Positions 18,302-28,787 are shown, counted from the first letter of the stretch. The stretch: 38,432 nt of DNA from Methanosarcinaceae archaeon (GCA_003565715.1 PXAV01000128.1:1-38432); one strand, 5' to 3'. Made by a program: numbers and translations. Notes: a model not told the origin generated them from the sequence alone.

Positions 18302-18428
18302 TCATATTTGTCACGTATTGTTTTATACAGGTATTATCATCTTTACCTATACAGTTCTCTCTTGCTGTTAAAAGTTTCCCGAAAAGGTTAATACCTATAG
18401 TAACCGAATGTATGTGAGGTGTTTTCGT

Positions 18429-18554
18429 ATGTCAAAGTTCCATAAAAGAGACTATGAACGTAAGGGTGAAAAGAAGTATGAAGACCTAGATGAAAAACTG
18501 ATACAGGAAAACCTCAATGACCTAAGGTCCCCGGAAGGTGAGACCAAAGAGTGA
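18429..18554 (+). CDS. 41-aa charged microprotein
   Basis: MSKFHKRDYERKGEKKYEDLDEKLIQENLNDLRSPEGETKE; stop overlaps the GTG start of the next gene (gtga); not in the supplied ORF track. Confidence 0.6.
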   Translation: MSKFHKRDYERKGEKKYEDLDEKLIQENLNDLRSPEGETKE

Positions 18555-18769
18555 ACGAAAAAATAAATATAAATGTTGAAATGATCAATTCGGACCTTCA
18601 TGATAGAAATATTAAGGTTCCGAATGGAACCACTTATGAAAGTTTGCTGGACATTCTTGGTATAAACCAGGAAAATGTCCTTATTTTTAAAGAAAAACGC
18701 GCTGTTCCAATTGATGGAACTGTTGTGTCCGGTGATATTGCCATTATGTGGATAGCATCCAAAGGCTGA
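18551..18769 (+). CDS. Beta-grasp ubiquitin-like (MoaD/ThiS/SAMP-type) small protein
   Basis: 72 aa; IKVPNGTTYESLLDILGINQENVLIFKEKRAVPIDGTVVSGDIAIMWIASKG; GTG start. Confidence 0.7.
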   Translation: MNEKININVEMINSDLHDRNIKVPNGTTYESLLDILGINQENVLIFKEKRAVPIDGTVVSGDIAIMWIASKG

Positions 18770-18784
18770 CCGGACACAAAAAAA

Positions 18785-19165
18785 TCACATTCTTTTTGTT
18801 ATATCTTTAAGCTTTGTAATGGCATCCATTGTGGTCTTTGTATCTTCAATTATCTTTTGCTCATAATGCTTGATGATATCTTCAACAGGAGCAGAGAGCC
18901 TGTAGATCTTGGTAGGTCTGCCCTTTCCAATTGCCTTTTTGTTATGGATATCTATCCAGTTCCGTTCGCGCATGTGTCTCATGGCAACGCTTACTTCCGG
19001 CTGTCTTAGTCCGGTGCTCATTTCTATTTCCTGGGATGATGCTTCCTGAACATTAGATAGGTAGGTTAGGGTGGTCGCAACATTCCTTGTCATCCCAAGG
19101 CTTTTCAACGCTTCTATGAACTTATAGTCCGTATCGTCAAGTACTCTTACTTCAAATTCTTTCAT
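18785..19165 (-). CDS. ArsR/TrmB-type winged-helix transcriptional regulator
   Basis: VATTLTYLSNVQEASSQEIEMSTGLRQPEVSVAMRHMRERNWIDIHNKKAIGKGRPTKIYRLS. Confidence 0.8.
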   Translation of the reverse strand: MKEFEVRVLDDTDYKFIEALKSLGMTRNVATTLTYLSNVQEASSQEIEMSTGLRQPEVSVAMRHMRERNWIDIHNKKAIGKGRPTKIYRLSAPVEDIIKHYEQKIIEDTKTTMDAITKLKDITKRM

Positions 19166-19267
19166 AATAACCCCTTATTATTAACTTTTGCTCTTTTGAG
19201 CTCTACTTCATACTATGTCATTATTATATTTAAAGTTATATATGCGTATAATTAAAAGACGATATAA

Positions 19268-20434
19268 TTAATAATCTGTGCTAAATATGATATATTTTTT
19301 TGATATTGTGAATATTTTGTTCCTGAGGATGTCCATAGAATCAAAGTGATCAGAACAGTTCCCATTGAATACATTTTCGCGTATCTCTTTCCCAACAACA
19401 TCATCACTGCCTGGCATTAGTCTTAGAACAGTTGAACCCGGGTATATGTGCTTGATATAGGAAAAACCGTCCCTGTCCCCATCGGTTATGCCAATGACCG
19501 GTATTCTCAGCCTGTAGAGTATATCTGCTGCAATATCGGTGGTATCATCCCCTATTGTCACAGCAACATTAGCATCCTTTACAAGCTCAAAAGACCTTTC
19601 AGCCTCATGGTCGATAATTACGGCTCTAATCTTTCCTGTATTGTTAATGGAAATTGATTTCATCTCCTTTCCATCACCGCGCATGTATCTGAATGAATGC
19701 TCACTTTTTCGGATAGAGAAATTATTACCCCTAAGTGGACCACTTTTTATCCAGCATGCGTTTAGATCTACTGGGACCATACTGGAATATCCATGTAATT
19801 TCTCAAGACCATGCTCCTTGACCTTTGCACCGGTAATGTCCTTTATAAAACCGTCCTGGCTTATTATCCTGACATTTTTAGATTCTGCAACTCCTACTAT
19901 TATCCCGTTGACCATTATCTTCTCACCTGGATAAACTCCCTGGACATTGCGTATGATCCTATGTCCGTGGTCCTGCACGCTCATCGGTTCTATAAGTTCT
20001 GGTAAATCTGTAATACCAAGACCAAGCATATCTGCCAGATCCCGGGCAAATTCGATTGATGCTACATTCCATGGCACAACAAGACCGTCGAACATCCCAG
20101 GTCTTTCTATCTGTATGAGGGGCTTTATATTACGGTCTGCAAGTCTGGAAACAACGATATTTGAAAAAAGGATACCATTTTCTGTGGTCTTCCCATGATT
20201 AAGGAGAATGACCAAATCTTTTTTTTTGAAAAAATGTTCTATGCACCTGCTTGGCTTTAAATCTCTCTCAATGTCTATTACAGCTTCCAGATGCGCGTCA
20301 AGAACTGCGGTTTTCCCAATTGTTCCTGCCATTGCTGCAGAGACGTTCCCATAACCACCAAGCTTATTAATTATATCAATGGCCATACCGGAATCTACGA
20401 TTTCCGGTCCGTGGATAACTAAACCAATTTCCAT
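19268..20434 (-). CDS. DUF2117-family protein
   Basis: MEIGLVIHGPEIVDSGMAIDIINKLGGYGNVSAAMAGTIGKTAVLDAHLE..., recognised methanogen family; internal Met start preferred. Confidence 0.7.
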   Translation of the reverse strand: MEIGLVIHGPEIVDSGMAIDIINKLGGYGNVSAAMAGTIGKTAVLDAHLEAVIDIERDLKPSRCIEHFFKKKDLVILLNHGKTTENGILFSNIVVSRLADRNIKPLIQIERPGMFDGLVVPWNVASIEFARDLADMLGLGITDLPELIEPMSVQDHGHRIIRNVQGVYPGEKIMVNGIIVGVAESKNVRIISQDGFIKDITGAKVKEHGLEKLHGYSSMVPVDLNACWIKSGPLRGNNFSIRKSEHSFRYMRGDGKEMKSISINNTGKIRAVIIDHEAERSFELVKDANVAVTIGDDTTDIAADILYRLRIPVIGITDGDRDGFSYIKHIYPGSTVLRLMPGSDDVVGKEIRENVFNGNCSDHFDSMDILRNKIFTISKKYIIFSTDY

Positions 20435-20515
20435 ATGATATACATTTAAGGTCTTTTGCAATTATAATTATTCGTCTGGTTTCATGGGTTGCCTTTTCAA
20501 ATAAACTGACTGTCT

Positions 20516-21718
20516 GTGGCAGGTGACTTATATATGTTCAGGGTACTCTTTACTTGGGGAAACATGGAAATATCAAGACTTTTCAAGAGGAAACACTTAT
20601 TATCACTCGTTGTATTCGTTCTGATAATATCTATCATTGGTACTGTCCTGTTTGCATACGGTTTCTTTGTCTTTCAGAGGACTTCTGATCTGCCGCAGTC
20701 AAACGGACCCTATGATCATATTGACAATGTTCCTGCAGTTATTATTGCACAGGACCTGCAGATACCATGGTCCCTTGATATTCTTCCGGATGGCAGTTTA
20801 ATACTGACAGAGCGGCCCGGCAGGGTGCGGCTCATAGACCGTGATGAAGGACTGCTGAATGAGCCACTGGCAATTATCACAGAGGTCTCCCACACAGGAG
20901 AGGGTGGTCTGCTTGGTGTTGCTGTGCACCCGGATTTTGAAGACAATCACCTCATCTATCTATATTATACATACAGGGATGGTGAGAGGCTTTACAACAG
21001 GGTTGTCAGCTATACTATGGAGAACAGAGAGCTTGTCCAGACCAGCATCATCATCGACCACATACCAGGGGCTGGTATTCACAATGGGGGAAGGATAGGT
21101 TTTGGACCAGATGGTATGCTGTATATCTGTACAGGGGATGCAAGTGAACCAGACCTTTCCCAGGATATAACATCCCTTGCAGGAAAGATACTGCGAATCA
21201 CTGATACTGGTTCGGTACCCGAGGATAATCCTATACAGGGTTCTTTTGTATATTCTCTGGGTCATCGCAACCCCCAGGGTCTTGCATGGGATGAACAGGA
21301 CAGATTATGGGCAACAGAACATGGTCCTATTGCAAGGGATGAGCTCAATATTATTTATCCCGGGAAGAACTATGGGTGGCCTGTAATAGTCGGTGCTGAT
21401 ACTGCAGAGGGTATGGAATCGCCTTTTCTTCACAGCTCTTTGCAGACATGGGCCCCCTCTGGGGCGGCTTATATGGATGGTTCTGTTTTCTTTGCTGGTC
21501 TTCGTGGACAGAGCCTTTATGAGGCTGTGCTTATCCAGGAGGATAGAACGTTATCTGTTGAACTCAAGCAACATTTCAAGGGAGATCTTGGACGTCTCAG
21601 GGATGTTGTGGCAGGAAAGGATGGAAATATCTATGTCCTAACCAGTAATCGTGATGGAAGAGGTGTTGCCATTGATGGTGATGACAGGGTAATAAGGATC
21701 AATACCAGTATGCTCTAG
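20516..21718 (+). CDS. PQQ-dependent (soluble aldose) sugar dehydrogenase-like, membrane anchored
   Basis: N-terminal TM segment; LQIPWSLDILPDGSLILTERPGRVRLID, GGLLGVAVHPDF, IHNGGRIGFGPDGMLYICTGDA, GHRNPQGLAWD. Confidence 0.88.
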   Translation: MAGDLYMFRVLFTWGNMEISRLFKRKHLLSLVVFVLIISIIGTVLFAYGFFVFQRTSDLPQSNGPYDHIDNVPAVIIAQDLQIPWSLDILPDGSLILTERPGRVRLIDRDEGLLNEPLAIITEVSHTGEGGLLGVAVHPDFEDNHLIYLYYTYRDGERLYNRVVSYTMENRELVQTSIIIDHIPGAGIHNGGRIGFGPDGMLYICTGDASEPDLSQDITSLAGKILRITDTGSVPEDNPIQGSFVYSLGHRNPQGLAWDEQDRLWATEHGPIARDELNIIYPGKNYGWPVIVGADTAEGMESPFLHSSLQTWAPSGAAYMDGSVFFAGLRGQSLYEAVLIQEDRTLSVELKQHFKGDLGRLRDVVAGKDGNIYVLTSNRDGRGVAIDGDDRVIRINTSML

Positions 21719-22038
21719 TTTTTGCAACATAGTAACTGTCTGACAGGTGAGTCTAACCCATTATTTTTCAACATATACAAACCTTCTCTTTGGAAGTGTC
21801 CGGCGATAAAAGATTATGAAAATATGATAAATCTTAATGAATTGGTAACATTTCCTGTACTCTGAACTGGGTACTTTTTTCCCGTCTTTTAAAATACATC
21901 CTTCTATCCAGGCGTCAGGTATTTGAAGCCTCCTCTTTTTTGGAAAAAGATGGTTCATATGCTGCTTCTTAATACTAAATCGACCTTCATCTTAGGGTAT
22001 ATTAAAATCCATATGGCAATAAGCTTATCAAGCTTAAG

Positions 22039-22740
22039 GTGAAAAATGAATATATGGACATTGAATCGATAAATAAGATGGGTAAAGAGCTAAAGGCCAT
22101 CCTTGATCTGGACACGTCCCCGGTGGCAGTTACTTTCATATCTAAGGATAAGGAAATACCCCGCTCAATACCCCGCCTGGGAGAAGAGTTGCGTCATTGT
22201 GCCATGATGGACCGTGTAAGGAAAGGAGGTGGACCTTTCTATGCACCTTTGGAAGACCAGGGATGCGATATAGGAGCAGCTTCCCTTGGAATGGGCGAAG
22301 CGTGTAATGATCTTGTATCAGGTGCAATATACTATTCACTTGGATGTTTTGGGACCATTGAAGCTTCGAAAGAAACATTTGACCAGACGCCACAGATGCC
22401 AGCTAATTCTGTAAAGGCAATTGTCTATTCTGCCCTTGAGGTCACTCCTCTTACGCCGGATGTTGTGACGATAGTTGCAGATCCTGACAGGATCATGAAG
22501 TTATCCCAGTCATTACTCTATGCTGCAGGTGGAAGAATACATTCCAGCTTTGCTTCACTTCAAAGCATGTGCGTTGAGAGCGTAGCCCAACCCTTTTTGC
22601 AGGAGAGGGTCAATTTAAGCCTGGGATGTACCGGAAGTCGCGTATTTGGAGGTCTCAGCAAAGATGAGATGTCCATGGGCATTCCTTTCGGGCAGATTGA
22701 AGAGTTACTGGTATCTTTAAAACTGCTGAATACCAAATAA
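22039..22740 (+). CDS. DUF169-family protein
   Basis: LDLDTSPVAVTFISKDKEIPR...LRHCAMMDRVRKGGGPFYAPLEDQGCDIGAASLGM...VTIVADPDRIMKLSQSLLYAAGG. Confidence 0.8.
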   Translation: MKNEYMDIESINKMGKELKAILDLDTSPVAVTFISKDKEIPRSIPRLGEELRHCAMMDRVRKGGGPFYAPLEDQGCDIGAASLGMGEACNDLVSGAIYYSLGCFGTIEASKETFDQTPQMPANSVKAIVYSALEVTPLTPDVVTIVADPDRIMKLSQSLLYAAGGRIHSSFASLQSMCVESVAQPFLQERVNLSLGCTGSRVFGGLSKDEMSMGIPFGQIEELLVSLKLLNTK

Positions 22741-22850
22741 GCAAAAGCAATAAACAATTCAATGCGAAAAAGCAAACAGACCAAAAGGCACTATCATTGA
22801 TTATTTGTTTGGTGTGATGTTTATTTACGTCAATACATTCAGAAAAGTTG

Positions 22851-22887
22851 ACTACTCTTTTAACTTAAGAGGGGAGTGAGTATTCAC
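22851..22887 (+). mobile_element. Degenerate IS605 right-end-like scar
   Basis: CTCTT-ttaactt-AAGAG hairpin followed by ggggagtgagtaTTCAC; resembles the RE pattern '...CTCTTTTAACTTAAGAGGGGTAGTTCAC'. Confidence 0.35.
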
Positions 22888-23072
22888 GCAAAGACTCCAT
22901 ATTAGGAATATAAATTTTCTCTGCAGGTGGTCAATAATTGGTGTGTAGAACTTCGCTATCTTTAGCATCGGATATATAACCGTTAATTACAAATATATAC
23001 ATCAAGGACATATTACATGGTAAGTTTACTTATATCAAGTGAACTAGCTTATCATTAGATAAAACACCGTAG

Positions 23073-23162
23073 GAACTACGGGAAGAGCCTGTCTGACATG
23101 TCCTCAAAAGAGGGAGGAATGAAGCAGGAAGCGTCTCGTTCTGTTACCGGGATGTAGTTCAC
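23073..23162 (+). ncRNA. omegaRNA/IS605 right-end-like structured element without adjacent tnpB
   Basis: GAACTAC (23073-23079) complementary to GTAGTTC (23154-23160); internal CCTC-AAAA-GAGG hairpin (23102-23113); gaagcaggaagc...gtagttcac resembles IS605 RE/omegaRNA. Confidence 0.5.
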
Positions 23163-23185
23163 GTATCAACAAGGAGATTTTAATA

Positions 23186-23380
23186 ATGAAACAGGAATTC
23201 ATAGAGAAGTACTATATTGACAAAAATGTTTCAATCGATATTGGCGGAAAAGATATCTATAAAGGAACAGCTGCAGAATGTGCAGATGGTGTACTTAGCC
23301 TTAAATGGACTAAAGGCGAAGATGAATACACTCATATCGAGATCGATGCAATAAAAGCGATCTGGAAAACAAAAAAATAA
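23186..23380 (+). CDS. Small conserved-looking protein (64 aa) of unknown function
   Basis: MKQEFIEKYYIDKNVSIDIGGKDIYKGTAAECADGVLSLKWTKGEDEYTHIEIDAIKAIWKTKK; RBS-like aaggag upstream; small beta-barrel-like composition. Confidence 0.75.
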   Translation: MKQEFIEKYYIDKNVSIDIGGKDIYKGTAAECADGVLSLKWTKGEDEYTHIEIDAIKAIWKTKK

Positions 23381-23796
23381 AATGTTAAATCTATGAAATC
23401 ACTTTTCTTCATTTTTTAAATATGATCTTATAGTTTCACTTTTTTGGGCCTTGATATCTGATAAGAATTCAATACTTTTCTCTGTACTTTATTTTAACCT
23501 CTATTTCATCCTTCAGTGATGTGTTCCCGATATCGCAGGCTGCAAATCATCATAGCTGTAAAAGAAATAATATTTTAAAAAGGCATAAATATTATATTAA
23601 ACCAATTTATGGTGAATTTTACCACAATTGCCGAATGTAGGAGTTCATAGCGGTCGTGTATACAAAAATATAAATGAATTACTATCATACCTCATATGGA
23701 CCACTATATCGTTCACTGCCCTGTAAAACATAAGAGCAGCCTATTAATACATGTATTGACCAAATATAATATGTAAAATAAAGAGGGGTGTGGAAA

Positions 23797-24540
23797 TTGA
23801 CAGCGGACAGTTCAGATAAAAAGTCAAATTATATTACAATTGCACTTGCAATAGCTGTAGTGTTACTGGCAGCGACTCTGTACGCCAGTTCCCAGGATAT
23901 GCCTGCAGATACGGTAAACACTATGCAGATGAACGGTTATGCAGAAAAGCAGGTTGTTCCGGATACGGCTACTATCAGTATAGGTGCTGTGGTACAGGCT
24001 CCAACTGCAAAGGAGGCGTCAGAAGAGAATGCAGCTATAATGAGTGCAGTAATTGAGGAGCTAAAGGATATCGGGCTGGAAGACAGCGAGCTTCAGACAT
24101 CGTATGTCTCAGTATCTCCTGTATATGATCATGAGGATAGGCGAACCATCGTAGCCTATTCTGCTTCCAACAGTGTGCGGATTACCACCAAGCAGCTTGA
24201 GATCATTGGACCCATTATAGACGGATCAACTGCATCGGGAGCAAATCAGATAGGTAGCATATCCTTTTCAGTATCTGATGAGATGCGCAAGGACCTTCGT
24301 GAAGAACTTATAGAAGGGGCAGCAAATGATGCGACCTCCAAGGCCCAGACACTTGCCAGCAATCTGGATGTCACAATAGTTGGCGTCAAGACATCATCCA
24401 TAAGCGATGGGACAGGACAGAGGATATACTACGATGTAGTTGAACCAGGGGAGGCGGCTGACAAAGGTATAAGAACTCCGGTGCAGCCGGGCGAATCCAC
24501 TGTATCTATGTCGGTACAGGTTACATACATTATTAGGTAA
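23797..24540 (+). CDS. SIMPL (DUF541) domain protein, exported
   Basis: N-terminal TM; MNGYAEKQVVPDTATISIGAVVQAPTAKEASEENAAIMSAVIEELKDIGLEDSELQTSYVSVSPVYD. Confidence 0.88.
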   Translation: MTADSSDKKSNYITIALAIAVVLLAATLYASSQDMPADTVNTMQMNGYAEKQVVPDTATISIGAVVQAPTAKEASEENAAIMSAVIEELKDIGLEDSELQTSYVSVSPVYDHEDRRTIVAYSASNSVRITTKQLEIIGPIIDGSTASGANQIGSISFSVSDEMRKDLREELIEGAANDATSKAQTLASNLDVTIVGVKTSSISDGTGQRIYYDVVEPGEAADKGIRTPVQPGESTVSMSVQVTYIIR

Positions 24541-25106
24541 AAGGCATAGCATATGATTTATGTCACTCAAGAGGTTGCATTTTTAGAACATTTTTATGGC
24601 GGCCACATCGTTGATGAGCATTAAAGGTGGCTGTCATAATACATATTTCAGGGATTTGTGCAATTATATTGAAGAACTGGGGATGCCTTGTTGAACTTTT
24701 TTGCAATACATGGATGCATACCTGAATACAGCGATTCTACATGTATACTTATCAATCTGAAGATGCTTATGAGACTTTGCGATCTTATAATAAGTCCTGC
24801 CTCTAATTGAGTACACATCTTTGATTGCGTCCTTTATTGCATGCACCTGGGTTAATGGACCAGCTTCTGGAACGTATGGAATGGAGGACGTATGAGCTGT
24901 GCGTGGAATAAAGTAATGGAGCCGCAGCTATAACAGGTCGACCTTCGTTTCCGCTGGGTAATTTTTTCTGCATCATACAGGAAATAAAATAAAAAAGACA
25001 TAAAAAATTTAAAAAGAAGGAAAAAAGGGAAACAAGCAGACAAGGTTGATGCTCGTGTTATGGACATTGGTCTGCATGTTAATTACTAATTTACAGAAAA
25101 ACACAT

Positions 25107-25739
25107 CTAATAATCATGGGCTGCCCAAGGTATCTCATGTATCTCAACAGGTGTTCCCCACTGGTAAATGGTCATTACATCGGTCTTGAGTTCGCCAACA
25201 AATAGTATGCGCATTCCGTCTGCCTCATATCTTGAATCAAGCTCCAATGGCAGATATTGTTCCCCATCGTCACCGACAATACCGTAGAATCCACCTTCCA
25301 GGTCCACATATGTGATAGTACCATGCCCATATACGAATTCAGCTTCTCCTTGTTCTGCTACTGCCATTATCTCTACTGGTATGCCCCACATCTGGGCAGT
25401 TACAATATCATCCTTTACCTGAGCAACGAAAGTTACTTCCATTCCATCCTGGGAATACATCTCATCCAGGTTCAATGGGTAGAACTGCTGTCCCAGATCT
25501 GTCAGTATACCATAGAAACCGCCTTCCAGGTCAACAAATATAACAGTTCCATCTGCAGCTATGAGCTCAATGTCACTTACCTCATCCTCATCTGTTATCT
25601 CTTCATCTATACCATTGTCTATACAGCCACTGGACAGTACAAGGAGTGATAACAATACAATAGCCATGAGAAAAATAAATATTCTACCCGGCCCTGTCCT
25701 CTCTTTAGGTCTATATGTGTTGGTCTTCATAATTAACAA
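25107..25739 (-). CDS. Lipoprotein with two tandem internal repeats
   Basis: Lipobox LVLSSGC; repeats GTVIFVDLEGGFYGILTDLGQQFYPLNLD...WGIPVEI and GTITYVDLEGGFYGIVGDDGEQYLPLELD...WGTPVEI. Confidence 0.8.
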   Translation of the reverse strand: MLIMKTNTYRPKERTGPGRIFIFLMAIVLLSLLVLSSGCIDNGIDEEITDEDEVSDIELIAADGTVIFVDLEGGFYGILTDLGQQFYPLNLDEMYSQDGMEVTFVAQVKDDIVTAQMWGIPVEIMAVAEQGEAEFVYGHGTITYVDLEGGFYGIVGDDGEQYLPLELDSRYEADGMRILFVGELKTDVMTIYQWGTPVEIHEIPWAAHDY

Positions 25740-26713
25740 TTGAATTCAATCCTAATAAACAATTCGTTAACCTCAAAACCGTTTGAAGTTATTGCGTCTT
25801 GATTTTCTTTTAATACCATCTTTGATGATCGTATCACGCTTTTACATAAAAATAGTAATCAACAGCATCAGCAATTATATTTAAATGATGTCTGTACCTC
25901 TATTATGAAATAGATAGAATCAGTAAGATCTTTGTTTCTCCTCTGAGAATAAATAGGCACCTTTAATCTTTTTCACTCTGATCGATACAAATGAGCTTGC
26001 TTTCATATGCTGAAGATTTTGGTTATTTTCCTTTCCGTGTTTAAAGGTCTACCATTTGAAGCATGAAGTAATCCTCATAATAGACGGTGCATTTAACAGC
26101 ATTGTCTAAAAAAGAAAAAAGAAAAAGAGGTGTGATTAAATTTCCAATGGCAAGCAAAACTTGATATATTAAATCAAGTAAATCTTAATAAGATTTAATT
26201 CTATTTATAGCTATCGTACAATCTATATAAAATATGGCTAATGAATCTGTTTTAACCCTCCTTTTGCATTGCTCTAAAATAAGTTAAATCAAGCTAATCT
26301 GTTATGGGGATTTTCATCATTAAAATAGGATCAGATAAATACAATCAAGTAACCAGAAAGTAAAATGAGTATAACCTTGCTGGCATTTTCTGGAATGGAC
26401 CTTAAATACGCAGAGCTTCTCAAAGCCCGGCTTTAATAGATAGATCGGCTTGAAAAGAAAATGAACATGTTCCTTGTTGCAGTAAAGATATAAGACCGCT
26501 CTTTGCTGGGATCCTATCGCTTTTAAGATATATGCTTCTTATTTTTAAAGTCGTTATTCTGAATATCAAAAATTCGGATGATGATTTAGTTGAGGCCATA
26601 AAAAAGTACCCATTAGGGATGAGTCAGGTATATGTGATTGATTTTAATATGGAGTACCGTGGTTGCAATGAAGTAAAAAAGAAAAGATATCTACATTGGA
26701 CTATAGGTTTCAT

Positions 26714-27139
26714 CTAAATAATACCAATCGCCAGAAGCAGGAACTGCACGGGACTGCCAAAACCAGCTATTACAAGGATGTTGTTTGTTACGATAAGTAC
26801 TCCCATAAGAGATATTACAAGGATAGTCATGTTCCATACCCTGTGCTGACCTATGTTGACAAAGTAAATGTATTGTAAGAACAACAGCAACATGAATAAT
26901 AGTTTAATTACAGCTATTATGACAAATCCATACATTTCAATGAACCATGCCATAACTATGTTCCCTTCATACCCAATTTTATTCTCAATGGCAAATACCG
27001 TTGTTATTATGTCTCCAATCACATAAAAAAGAAAAATGTATTTACTGTCATAGAAAAATTGTTTTATGTCTATGTTTATGTTTTTATCAGATTGCCCGAA
27101 TCTGCTGTAAACTACCCCAGACCCCTGAAAACTATTCAA
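26714..27139 (-). CDS. DUF5658-like membrane protein
   Basis: Four hydrophobic segments; DIITTVFAIENKIGYEGNIVMAWFIEMYG pattern. Confidence 0.65.
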   Translation of the reverse strand: MNSFQGSGVVYSRFGQSDKNINIDIKQFFYDSKYIFLFYVIGDIITTVFAIENKIGYEGNIVMAWFIEMYGFVIIAVIKLLFMLLLFLQYIYFVNIGQHRVWNMTILVISLMGVLIVTNNILVIAGFGSPVQFLLLAIGII

Positions 27140-27195
27140 ATGTAACTCCTCATATACAATAAGTTACGAGGCCTTTTAACTTTTGAGAAACAATG

Positions 27196-28701
27196 TTACT
27201 TTACAAACTCTTTAAACACTCTGGATAATTCCGGAACCCAGACCGAAACCGACCCGGCCTTGCACCTGAATTCTCCAAAACCTTCCTCATTTGTTACTAC
27301 TGGTTCAGCGATATGCTCTGTAAGATCACTATACGTAGTATTGGCAGCCGTTGTTTGCATATACTTGTAACCGTCATCGCCGTTACTAAGGATAACTGCC
27401 ATCCCGCCAACATGTCCCTTATCTCCGGTGCGCGTCCATCCTACACAATTTGGATTATTAAAATAGTCATATTGTTCTCCATAAGCACAGCTCTTACGTA
27501 CCTGCAGGAATCTATCTATCATCCATCGATGACTATCCATCCATATCTCATACTCCTGTCCATCTCTTCCTTTGTCCCTGTAGTGTGCACCATAGTAGTC
27601 AGCAAAAAATACACATGGATATCCATCTTTTCTTAAAAGAATAAGAGCATATGCCAGGGGTTTGAACCATGCTTCTACTACTGATTCAAGTGCCTGAAGA
27701 GGCTGTGAGTCATGGTTGCTTACAAGAGTTACAGCCAGTTGCGGGTATCCTTTTACAAGGGTATTATCAAAAATTCTCTGCAGATCGTAGCTGTTTCCCT
27801 GTTTTGATGCTGCTGCAAAGTTGTAATGCAGGTTCACATCAAAAAGCATTGTGTTACCTCCGGTAGCTTTAATGAAGTTCTTCAATGCATCACAATTGCC
27901 TGACCAGTACTCACCGACTGCAAAGAGATCTTTTTTTGCATGTTTGCGCATATGGTTAAGCCACTCAGAAAAGAAACTTGATCTTACGTGCTTTGCTGCG
28001 TCAAAGCGGAATCCATCGACTCCGGTAGTGTCCAGGAACCACTCTCCCCAGTAAAAAAGCTCATTTTTAACATCTGGGTTGCTAAAATCAAGATTACATC
28101 CCATTAAATAATCGAAGTTCCCTTTTTCAAGGTCCACGTTGTGATCAAAGACCTTACCTTCAAATAAATAAACAGCGTTTTTTTGCTCATCAAGTGCATT
28201 GTGATCAGCTGCATTAAAATGCCACCAATGCCATTGCATTTCAGAGTAGATCCCTTTTCGTCCCGGAAAATCAAAATGTGTCCAGGCTTTGATCACTTGA
28301 AGGTCCCCGTTAGCTTCATTGCGGTTTTCAGGGTTGTATGGTGTGGCTTTGAACTCCTCCGGGTGATCACCACCAAGCCTGTGATTGAAAACAACATCTG
28401 CATATACTCTAAGTCCTGCCCCATGGGCTGCATTTATGGCACATATGAATTCATCCTTTGTTCCATATTTTGTGCGCACGGTCCCTTTCTGATCAAACTC
28501 CCCCAGGTCAAAATGATCATAAACACCATATCCAGCATCATATCCTCCTCCGCTGCCTTTGTATGCAGGAGGCATCCAAACCGAGGTGATCCCAGCATCT
28601 GCAAGCTCAGAGACATTATTGAGAAGATGTTCCCATAATGTTCCGTCAGCTGGCGTATACCAGTGGAAATACTGCATCATAGCACCAGTGTATTCTTCCA
28701 T
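27196..28701 (-). CDS. GH13 alpha-amylase, cytoplasmic type
   Basis: GAMMQYFHWYTPADGTLWEHL, ADVVFNHR, GFRFDAAKHV, GEYW, LVSNHDSQP; no signal peptide. Confidence 0.93.
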   Translation of the reverse strand: MEEYTGAMMQYFHWYTPADGTLWEHLLNNVSELADAGITSVWMPPAYKGSGGGYDAGYGVYDHFDLGEFDQKGTVRTKYGTKDEFICAINAAHGAGLRVYADVVFNHRLGGDHPEEFKATPYNPENRNEANGDLQVIKAWTHFDFPGRKGIYSEMQWHWWHFNAADHNALDEQKNAVYLFEGKVFDHNVDLEKGNFDYLMGCNLDFSNPDVKNELFYWGEWFLDTTGVDGFRFDAAKHVRSSFFSEWLNHMRKHAKKDLFAVGEYWSGNCDALKNFIKATGGNTMLFDVNLHYNFAAASKQGNSYDLQRIFDNTLVKGYPQLAVTLVSNHDSQPLQALESVVEAWFKPLAYALILLRKDGYPCVFFADYYGAHYRDKGRDGQEYEIWMDSHRWMIDRFLQVRKSCAYGEQYDYFNNPNCVGWTRTGDKGHVGGMAVILSNGDDGYKYMQTTAANTTYSDLTEHIAEPVVTNEEGFGEFRCKAGSVSVWVPELSRVFKEFVK

Positions 28702-28787
28702 TTTTTTCTCCTTTATCCTAATTCTGGGAAAGAACTATATGAACTATGTGGAATATATGGACCATATCCGTAAAACTATTATCCTGA

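Noticed and set aside
19448-20198. Plus-strand ORFs opposite the DUF2117 gene
   Set aside because: Shadow ORFs of the minus-strand gene; no independent support.
21761-21958. 65-aa minus-strand ORF with basic, protein-like sequence
   Set aside because: Could be real, but no recognisable family and no clear ribosome site; not supportable from sequence alone.
24664-24846. 60-aa minus-strand ORF, possibly a transposase scrap
   Set aside because: No motif I can name; insufficient evidence to call a pseudogene.
26532-26717. 61-aa plus-strand ORF in an AT-rich gap
   Set aside because: No motif, short, overlaps the 3' end of a minus-strand gene.
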